A DNA stretch of 64,000 bases, from positions 124,001 to 188,000 of the forward strand of contig NZ_JAFFSU010000013.1 of assembly GCF_017948455.1 (NCBI RefSeq), written 5' to 3'. Made by a program: the position numbers and the translations under genes. Source of the DNA: Streptomyces sp. GESEQ-4 (lineage in GTDB: Bacteria; Actinomycetota; Actinomycetes; Streptomycetales; Streptomycetaceae). Position 1 is the stretch's first letter, and each line of letters begins with the position of its first letter. Positions 58,186 through 64,000 of the stretch are shown piece after piece. Under the pieces are notes generated by a model. The model was given only the letters and a program-made list of their open reading frames with translations. It did not search any database and was not told where the DNA came from.

Positions 58186-59755
58186 CATGGGCACCCTGTT
58201 CGACGAGGCGGCGGCAGGCGGCGCCCGGACCGTGGTCCACCTGGACCGGCCCTTCGACATCGCCCCGCACGCAGGCACCCGGTGGACCGTCACCGAACTC
58301 GCCGGCCTGGTCCGCGCCACCGCGGCCCGCCTCGCCGACGCCGGAGTGCGGCCCGGGGACCGCGTGGCGATCGTGAAGGACAACCACTGGGACTACGACC
58401 TGCTCGCCTGCGCCGCGGTCCGCCTCGGCGCCGTACCCGCGCTGCTGTCCGCCCGCCTCGACACCGCGAACCTCGTCACCCTGCTGGAGCGGCTGCGGCC
58501 CGCCGCGCTGATCACCACCGCCGCGGTGCTGGCCCGTTGCCGGGACACCGCCGCCGGCGAACCGGCCCCGACCGTCATCACCGTCGACTCCGCCGCGCCC
58601 GGCACGGTCCACCTGGCCGCGCTGGACGCGTCCCGCCCCTGCGCACCGGTGCGGCGCCACGACGACGAACCCCTGGTCGTCCATCACACCTCGGGGACGA
58701 CCGGCGTGCCCAAGCTGGTGGTCCACTCCACGCGCACACTCGTGCACAAGCTGGCCCGCTTCGAAGCGGTGCGCTACCCGGGCATCGGCCTCCGCCCGGA
58801 CGACGTCCTGGCCAACGCCAGCGCATACGGACACGGACGCACCTTCTGCTGGACGGCCGTCGTCGTGTCGCTCGCGCCCGCCGGGATCGTGATCCTCACC
58901 GGCGACGACCCGGAGGCAGCCGACCCGCTGCTACGGGCCCACCCGCCCACCGTGGTCGAGGCCCTGCCCGCCTCCTACATCCGGCTGCGGCCGCTCACCA
59001 CCCGGCTGGACAACCCCTTCCGGCGCGTCCGCCTCTACATCAGCACCTACGACGCCGTGCACCCGCCGGCCCTGCGCGCGTACCTGACCGCCAGCCGCCG
59101 CGCCCGCCCGCTGTGGATGCAGGGCTGGGGCCAGACCGAGACCGGACCGCTGACCTTCCGCTTCCACACGCGGCGCTCCGAGCTGGCCCCGGACGCGGAG
59201 ACCACGGCGCGCCGGCTCGGCCGTCCCGTGCCGGGCCGGACCCGGCTGCGCGCGGTGGACCCGGACACGCTGCGCCCGGTGCCGCGTGGGCGTCCCGGTC
59301 TGCTCCTCGTCCGCACCCCCGCCCTCGCCCTGGGCTACGTCGGCGAAGAGGACCGCTGGAACGCCAAACGCGTCGGCGACTGGTGGTCCACGGGCGACAT
59401 GGGCGTCCACCACCGCGACGGCAGCGTCAGCATCCTGGACCGCGCCGCCGACACCCTGCCCGGTATGAGCTGCCTGCGCACCGAGGACGTACTGGAGCAG
59501 CGACTGCCGCAAGCCCTGGAATGCGTGATCCTCGGCGCGCCGGACGGCGATCCGCTGCCCGTCGTGGTCACCGCCGACGGGCGACTGGACCCGGATGCCT
59601 GGAAGCAGGCCACGCAGGGACTGCCCCCGCTGCGCGACCCGACCGTCCTCAACTGGGACGAGGTGCCCCGCACCGGGACCGGCAAGGTACGCCGCGCGGC
59701 CCTGGCCCGGCAGCTCACCGGCGCCGCATCTGCCGGCACCGGCCGGTGGACGTGA
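58172..59755 (+). CDS. ANL-family adenylating enzyme (acyl-CoA/ACP ligase type) A
   Basis: A 527-residue adenylate-forming enzyme with P-loop TSGTTGVPK at residues 173-181, GWGQTETGPLTFR, STGDMGVHHRDG, and the C-terminal lysine Lys505 in GTGK. It activates a carboxylic acid. The start is TTG at 58172 with GGAGGAGACC immediately upstream, 14 nt inside the FAD gene; an ATG at 58187 is the alternative. No carrier protein gene lies in the window, so CoA or a trans carrier is the likely acceptor. Confidence 0.87.
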   Translation: MRPHDMGTLFDEAAAGGARTVVHLDRPFDIAPHAGTRWTVTELAGLVRATAARLADAGVRPGDRVAIVKDNHWDYDLLACAAVRLGAVPALLSARLDTANLVTLLERLRPAALITTAAVLARCRDTAAGEPAPTVITVDSAAPGTVHLAALDASRPCAPVRRHDDEPLVVHHTSGTTGVPKLVVHSTRTLVHKLARFEAVRYPGIGLRPDDVLANASAYGHGRTFCWTAVVVSLAPAGIVILTGDDPEAADPLLRAHPPTVVEALPASYIRLRPLTTRLDNPFRRVRLYISTYDAVHPPALRAYLTASRRARPLWMQGWGQTETGPLTFRFHTRRSELAPDAETTARRLGRPVPGRTRLRAVDPDTLRPVPRGRPGLLLVRTPALALGYVGEEDRWNAKRVGDWWSTGDMGVHHRDGSVSILDRAADTLPGMSCLRTEDVLEQRLPQALECVILGAPDGDPLPVVVTADGRLDPDAWKQATQGLPPLRDPTVLNWDEVPRTGTGKVRRAALARQLTGAASAGTGRWT

Positions 59756-59998
59756 ACGGGGCGCCGTTCGACGAGGCAGTCCCGGACAGGCCACCGTTCG
59801 GCGACGCCGGCCTGTCCGGACCACTCCCCGGCGAGAGGAGGCCCACCGTGGCACGGCGACCTTCCGCCCTGGTGCGCGCCCACCCCGCAAGGTGCATGGC
59901 GATGGCATCGAGCCCGTCCGCCGCCGTCAGGCCCGCCCGGGCCGTACACGACGACGCCGGGCCCGACCAGGCAGCGTTCCCACGAGAGGAGCCACACC
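59756..59998. other. Spacer with duplicated ribosome-binding-site-like segments
   Basis: This 243-nt gap holds two near copies of a translation start: GAGAGGAGGCCCACCGTGG (GTG at 59849) and GAGAGGAGCCACACCGTGTC (GTG at 59999). The second starts the methyltransferase gene. The first opens a frame that runs into the methyltransferase in another phase and shows no family resemblance, so I do not call it a gene. It may be a remnant of a duplicated or deleted gene start. Confidence 0.5.
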
Positions 59999-60820
59999 GT
60001 GTCCCAGCCCGCTCCCGCCCGGGAGGGCACCCACGCGGTCTTCGGCAACGGCACCGCGCACAGCCGCGACCAGCACCGCTGCCTGGCCGCCGCCTACGAC
60101 CCGGTGACGCTGCCGCGCCTGGCCGCCGTCGGTGTCGGCCCGGGCTGGCGCTGCCTGGAGGTCGGCGCAGGCGGCGGCAGCATCGCGCGCTGGCTGGCGG
60201 GCCGGGTGGCGCCGGGCGGCTCGGTGCTCGCCACCGACCTCGACCCGCGCGACCTGGCACCCGGCCCGGGCCTGGAGGTGGCCGCCCTCGATGTGGCCCG
60301 TGACCCGCTGCCGGAGGCGGCCTACGACCTGGTGGTGGCCCGCTTGGTCCTCCAGCACGTGCCCACCCGCGACGCCGTCCTGCACAAGCTGGTACGTGCT
60401 CTCAAGCCCGGCGGCCTGCTGCAGATCGACGAGCTCGACGCCTCCTACGAGCCGCCGCTGCTGACCCCGGACGCTGAGGCGGAGGCGCTCTACGTCCGAT
60501 TCCTGCGGGCCAAGACGGCCGCGATGCGCGCCGCGGGCGGCGATCCGAGCTGGGGGCGGAAAGTGCCGGCTGCCCTACGGGCCGCGGGGCTGACCGCCAT
60601 CGACGTCCACCTCCACATCGACGTACGGCACGCCCAGGACCCCGGCCTCGGACTCCAGTTGAACCACACCCGCAACCTCCGGGACCGGCTGACGGAACAG
60701 GGCATGACGCAGGAGGACCTGGACCGGGTGGGACGGCTGATGCGGGACCCGGACTTCCGCGCCGCATCCAGCGTCCTGTACTCGGTGCAGGGCCGCCGGC
60801 CCGGCCGGGGGCGATCGTGA
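59999..60820 (+). CDS. Class I SAM-dependent methyltransferase
   Basis: A 273-residue methyltransferase with motif I LEVGAGGG (residues 53-60), an acidic strand 2 end in ATDLDPRDL, LDVARDPLPEAAYDLVVARLVLQHV and LKPGGLLQIDELD. The substrate (O-, N- or C-) cannot be told. The GTG at 59999 follows GAGAGGAG. Its stop overlaps the CoA-transferase-like gene (GTGA). Confidence 0.88.
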   Translation: MSQPAPAREGTHAVFGNGTAHSRDQHRCLAAAYDPVTLPRLAAVGVGPGWRCLEVGAGGGSIARWLAGRVAPGGSVLATDLDPRDLAPGPGLEVAALDVARDPLPEAAYDLVVARLVLQHVPTRDAVLHKLVRALKPGGLLQIDELDASYEPPLLTPDAEAEALYVRFLRAKTAAMRAAGGDPSWGRKVPAALRAAGLTAIDVHLHIDVRHAQDPGLGLQLNHTRNLRDRLTEQGMTQEDLDRVGRLMRDPDFRAASSVLYSVQGRRPGRGRS

Positions 60821-62616
60821 CACCGCGCCTGCGCGCCGCGGCCCGGCCGGACGTCGCCGCCACGATCGCCGACCGGCTGCTGCGGCACGCCGCGCCGGGC
60901 CCGAGGGATGCGACCGGCCCAGGCCGGAACGCGGTGCGGTACAGCGTCGACTGGGCCGGTCCGGTCGACGCTGACCTGCCGGACGAGCGCGCCGTACAGG
61001 CCGCCTGCGGGCTCATGCAGGTCCACGGCCGGGCGACGGGCGGGCCGCTCCCACTGGCCGTCGACTACGCCTCGGTGGTGGCGGGGGTGCTCGCCGCCCA
61101 GGGCGCCACCGCTCTCCGGGTCGCGCGGGCCCGCGGCCTGGGCCTGTGCGAGGTGCGGACCTCGGTGGCGCAGGGTGCGCTGCTGGCGGTCGGCCAGTAC
61201 CTCGCCGCCGCGACGGCCCGCGACAACTCCCGCTCGCCCGAGCCGGATTCGTCACACGCGCCGACGGGCGGTCTGGCGACCCTGGAGACGTCCGACGACG
61301 CCCGAGTAGAGGTCGAGACCCTCGACCCCCTGGCGTGGCGGGAGTTCTGGGTCCGGCTCGGCGTGGTTCCCGCGCTCGCCGGCCGTGGCTGGCTGCCGTT
61401 CCAGCAGCGGTTCGCCACCGCCGTCTGCCCGTTGCCTGACGAGTTGCGCCGGGCCGCCCGCCGCCGCACGCTGGCGGAGCTGCGGGCCGCCGCGCACCAA
61501 ACCGGCGTCAGCCTCCTCACCGTAGGATCCGATCCGGCTCCCGCCGTCCGCCCGGCACCTTGGTGCCTCACTCCGGGTCCGGCACCGTTCCCCAAGGCGC
61601 GGGTGCACCCGGAGACCGCCGGGCCCGGCCCACGCCCGGCGGCCCCGGTCTCCGGTGCCGTCCTGCCGCTGACGGGTCTGCGGGTGGTGGAGTCCACCCG
61701 CAGGGTGCAGGGTCCGCTCGCCGGGCACGTCCTGCGGATGCTGGGCGCCGAGGTGGTCCGGATCGAACCGCCCGGCGGTGACCCGATGCGCTGGCTCCTT
61801 CCGCTGGCGGGAGACTGCTCGGCCCGGTTCTCGGCTCTCAACGCGGGCAAGCGGGTGGTCGAGGCCGACCTCACCACCGGGCAGGGCCGGGACACGGTCC
61901 GTGCGCTGGCCGCCGAGGCCGACGTATTCCTGCACAACTGGGCCCCCGGGAAAGCCGCGGAGCTCGGACTGGACGCGTCCGACCTGCTGCCCGGACACCC
62001 AGCCGTCGTATACGCCTGGGCGTCCGGCTTCGGGGACGCCTTCGGCGACCGGCCACCGCCCCTGGGCACCGACTACCTCGCCCAGGTGCACAGCGGCCTC
62101 GCCGCGGCGGTGCGGCCGGCGGACCAGCCCCCGGCCCCCTCCCTGATGACCCTCACCGACGTGCTCGGCGGACTGGTGTGCGCCCAGGGGGTGCTGGCCG
62201 CGCTGGCCGCTCGGGAGGCGACCGGGCGGGGCAGCCGCGTCGACTCCTCCTTGGTCTCGGCGGCCGCTCTCGTCCCCCGTCCCGCGCACCGGGTCCGCTG
62301 GACGGCGCTGGACCGGCCGCTGCGCACAGCGGACGGCCATCTGTATCTCGGTCCCGAGGCACGGGAGCACCCCGAGGCGGTGCTCCGCCTGCTGTACGGT
62401 GCCGGCCCCATGGCCGCCGAGGACCTCGCGGCCCGCTTCGCCCGCCGCACCACCGAGGAGTGGACGGCACGGCTGGCCGAGGCAGGCCTGACCGCGACCC
62501 CCGTACGCACCGACCTGACGGCTCTGGCCCGCGACCCGGCCTTCCGGGCAGCCGTGGCACCGCCCGACCCGGTCACCGGACACGCACGCCCTTACGCTCC
62601 CTGGGAGTTCGCATGA
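60817..62616 (+). CDS. CaiB/BaiF (family III) CoA-transferase-like protein with duplicated region
   Basis: A 599-residue protein. The C-terminal part (from about residue 285) has the canonical family III opening LTGLRVVESTRRVQGPLAG, LGAEVVRIEPPGGDPMRW and GTDYLAQVHSGL with the putative catalytic Asp. The N-terminal 280 residues contain a divergent partial copy (QAACGLMQVHGRATGGPLPLAV, then a VAGVLAAQG helix) resembling only the middle and end of such a domain. The pair may form an internal pseudo-dimer. It would move CoA between acids or epimerise a CoA ester; next to two adenylating enzymes this suggests CoA-ester handling. Confidence 0.82.
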   Translation: MTPRLRAAARPDVAATIADRLLRHAAPGPRDATGPGRNAVRYSVDWAGPVDADLPDERAVQAACGLMQVHGRATGGPLPLAVDYASVVAGVLAAQGATALRVARARGLGLCEVRTSVAQGALLAVGQYLAAATARDNSRSPEPDSSHAPTGGLATLETSDDARVEVETLDPLAWREFWVRLGVVPALAGRGWLPFQQRFATAVCPLPDELRRAARRRTLAELRAAAHQTGVSLLTVGSDPAPAVRPAPWCLTPGPAPFPKARVHPETAGPGPRPAAPVSGAVLPLTGLRVVESTRRVQGPLAGHVLRMLGAEVVRIEPPGGDPMRWLLPLAGDCSARFSALNAGKRVVEADLTTGQGRDTVRALAAEADVFLHNWAPGKAAELGLDASDLLPGHPAVVYAWASGFGDAFGDRPPPLGTDYLAQVHSGLAAAVRPADQPPAPSLMTLTDVLGGLVCAQGVLAALAAREATGRGSRVDSSLVSAAALVPRPAHRVRWTALDRPLRTADGHLYLGPEAREHPEAVLRLLYGAGPMAAEDLAARFARRTTEEWTARLAEAGLTATPVRTDLTALARDPAFRAAVAPPDPVTGHARPYAPWEFA

Positions 62617-64000
62617 CGGCCGCCCCCGCGACCCGGCACTGTACCGCCCCACCCGAGACCCGAGACGGGCAACCGGTGTGGACCTCACGCGCCGGAGTGC
62701 CCTTCCCGGATCTGGTGCCCCGCGCCCGACGACGCGCCTGGGTGACGGCGGGCCTGTGCCCGGACATCGACCTCTACGCACTGTTCACCGGCCGGGTCCG
62801 CGAACACCCGGACCGCCAGGCGCTGGTGGACGACGCCGGAGCGCTGTCCTATGCGGCGCTGGACGCCGAAGTCCGCCGGATCGCCGCCCTGTTCGCCCAG
62901 GAGGACCTGGGAGACGGCGACGTGGTCGCGCTCCTGCTGCCCAACGGACGCGACGCCGTGGCCGCGGAACTCGCCGTCTACGCGATCGGCTCGGTGGCCC
63001 TCCCGATCCCCGCGGGCGGTGACGACCGGGACGTCCGGGCGCTGCTCGCCCGCTCGCGGGCCCGGGGCGCCGTCCTCGCATCGGCGTGCCAGGCCCAGGC
63101 CGTCGCGGATCTTCCGCACCTGCGCACCGTGTTCACCTCCGGCTCGGGCGACGGACGGACGCACGGGCTGAACTCCCCGCCCACCCCGGCCCGGCATCCC
63201 TGGCGGCCACGGCAGGCCGACCCGTACGGGCCCGCCCGCATCCTGGTGTCGTCCGGTTCCGAAGCCGAGCCGAAGATGGTCGCCTACAGCCATCACGCCC
63301 TGGCCGGCGGCCGTGCGCGGTACGTCCGGAGCCTGCACCCCGACACCACGCTGCCACCCCGCCACCTGGTCCTCGTCCCGCTGGCCTCGTCCTTCGGATC
63401 TTTGGGCACACCGGTCACCCTCGCCGCCCTCGGCGGCACCCTCATCGTGCAGTCGGCCTTCGACCCGGCCGGAGCGTTGCGGACGGTCGCCGAGCATCGT
63501 CCGACCCACCTCTTCGCGGTGCCCACGATGCTCCGGCGCATCGCCGACCTGCCGGAGCGGCCGGACGAGGACACATCGTCGTTGCGTGCCGTCGTCTCCA
63601 GCGGCGCCCCTCTGCCGGCGGCCACCGCCCAGGCATGCCGTGAACGGTTCGGCCGTCCGGTGGTGACCGTGTACGGCTCGTCGGACGGCGTGAACTGCCA
63701 CACGGCCGGAGAACGCCACCCGCCGGGCGACAGCGCCGGCACTCCGGACCCCGCGGTGGCCCGCATCCGGATCACCGGACCCGACGGCGCGCCGCTCACC
63801 ACCGGGCGGACCGGTCAGATCGAGGCCCTGGGCCCCATGACGCCCCTGTGCTACGTCAACGCGCCCGAACTGGACGCCCGTTACCGTACTTCCGACGGCT
63901 GGGTGCGCTCGGGCGACCTCGGTCGGCTGGACGAGCGGGGAAGGCTGCACGTCCTGGGTCGGCTCAAACGCATCGCCCTGCGCGGCGGTCTCAACATCAG
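62613..64000 (+). CDS. ANL-family adenylating enzyme B (3' end outside window)
   Basis: The frame is open from the ATG at 62613 to the last base, giving at least 462 residues. It is an adenylating enzyme with an unusual P-loop SSGSEAEPKM where the family has SSGTTGxPK, a VVTVYGSSDGVNC motif and VRSGDLGRLDERG before the hinge GRLKRIALRGGLNI. The P-loop lacks the Thr-Thr-Gly but keeps Lys, so activity is probable but altered. The start overlaps the CoA-transferase stop (ATGA), so it belongs to the same operon. The function of the C-terminal domain cannot be judged. Confidence 0.85.
   Translation, partial: MTAAPATRHCTAPPETRDGQPVWTSRAGVPFPDLVPRARRRAWVTAGLCPDIDLYALFTGRVREHPDRQALVDDAGALSYAALDAEVRRIAALFAQEDLGDGDVVALLLPNGRDAVAAELAVYAIGSVALPIPAGGDDRDVRALLARSRARGAVLASACQAQAVADLPHLRTVFTSGSGDGRTHGLNSPPTPARHPWRPRQADPYGPARILVSSGSEAEPKMVAYSHHALAGGRARYVRSLHPDTTLPPRHLVLVPLASSFGSLGTPVTLAALGGTLIVQSAFDPAGALRTVAEHRPTHLFAVPTMLRRIADLPERPDEDTSSLRAVVSSGAPLPAATAQACRERFGRPVVTVYGSSDGVNCHTAGERHPPGDSAGTPDPAVARIRITGPDGAPLTTGRTGQIEALGPMTPLCYVNAPELDARYRTSDGWVRSGDLGRLDERGRLHVLGRLKRIALRGGLNI

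Noticed and set aside
59849..60303. Possible gene starting at GTG 59849 with an excellent ribosome binding site
   Set aside because: It runs out of phase through the methyltransferase's SAM site and has only Arg/Pro/Ala-rich content. Treated as a start-site duplication.
1..64000. CRISPR array, insertion sequence or prophage
   Set aside because: No regularly spaced repeats of the right size, no transposase, recombinase or phage structural genes were recognised on either strand.

Overview
The window comes from a high-GC actinomycete, almost certainly a Streptomyces. Evidence: strong G/C bias at third codon positions, many GTG and TTG starts, ATGA/GTGA stop-start overlaps, and actinobacterial marker genes in their usual order (sepH, cutRS, DUF4193, dut, DUF3710, DUF3093, DUF3159). 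Two accessory blocks interrupt this conserved chromosome.

Layout. (a) 1-2.4 kb: DUF5998 protein, alkaline-phosphatase-superfamily protein and thymidine kinase; 2.46-3.8 kb: an opposing MHS-type transporter. (b) 4.36-19.48 kb: a 15-gene, single-direction biosynthetic operon behind an AT-rich leader. It encodes a GriI/GriH-type 3-amino-4-hydroxybenzoate (3,4-AHBA) pair, an acyl-adenylating ligase, two ACPs, a KS and a short CLF-like partner, a second adenylating enzyme resembling ATP-dependent diazotases, a small cysteine-containing protein, a degenerate SDR, a CreE/CreD-type nitrous-acid pair, an MFS exporter and a FabG-type ketoreductase. Read together: an aromatic amino acid starter is made, loaded and elongated by a minimal type II PKS, then its amino group is diazotised by pathway-made nitrite and replaced. 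This is avenalumic-acid-like or cremeomycin-related chemistry. (c) 19.5-44.2 kb: conserved core with a VOC protein, rhodanese, SepH, lactone oxidase, MFS, coproporphyrin ferrochelatase, inositol monophosphatase, CutRS, DUF4193, dUTPase, KdpDE, OB-fold protein, DUF3159, two TrkA proteins, an APC permease and a TRAM RNA methyltransferase. (d) 44.2-64.0 kb: a second accessory block that runs off the window. It starts with a decayed flavin-monooxygenase end, a small secreted protein, a nucleotide-sugar dehydrogenase and an EF-hand protein. A divergent pair of operons follows, centred near 53.25 kb. The left arm encodes Gfo/Idh x2, a TIM-barrel isomerase, an M20 peptidase, an Ldh2-type dehydrogenase and a small unknown protein. 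The right arm encodes DegT aminotransferases x2, a UbiA prenyltransferase, an FAD oxidoreductase, adenylating enzymes x2, a methyltransferase and a CoA-transferase-family protein.

The right-hand block looks like an undescribed pathway joining an aminosugar or aminocyclitol module (two ketone-forming dehydrogenases plus two transaminases) to an acyl-activation and UbiA module. I do not recognise its product. Neither accessory block carries a recognisable pathway-specific regulator in the window. I saw no tRNA, rRNA, CRISPR array, transposase or integrase.
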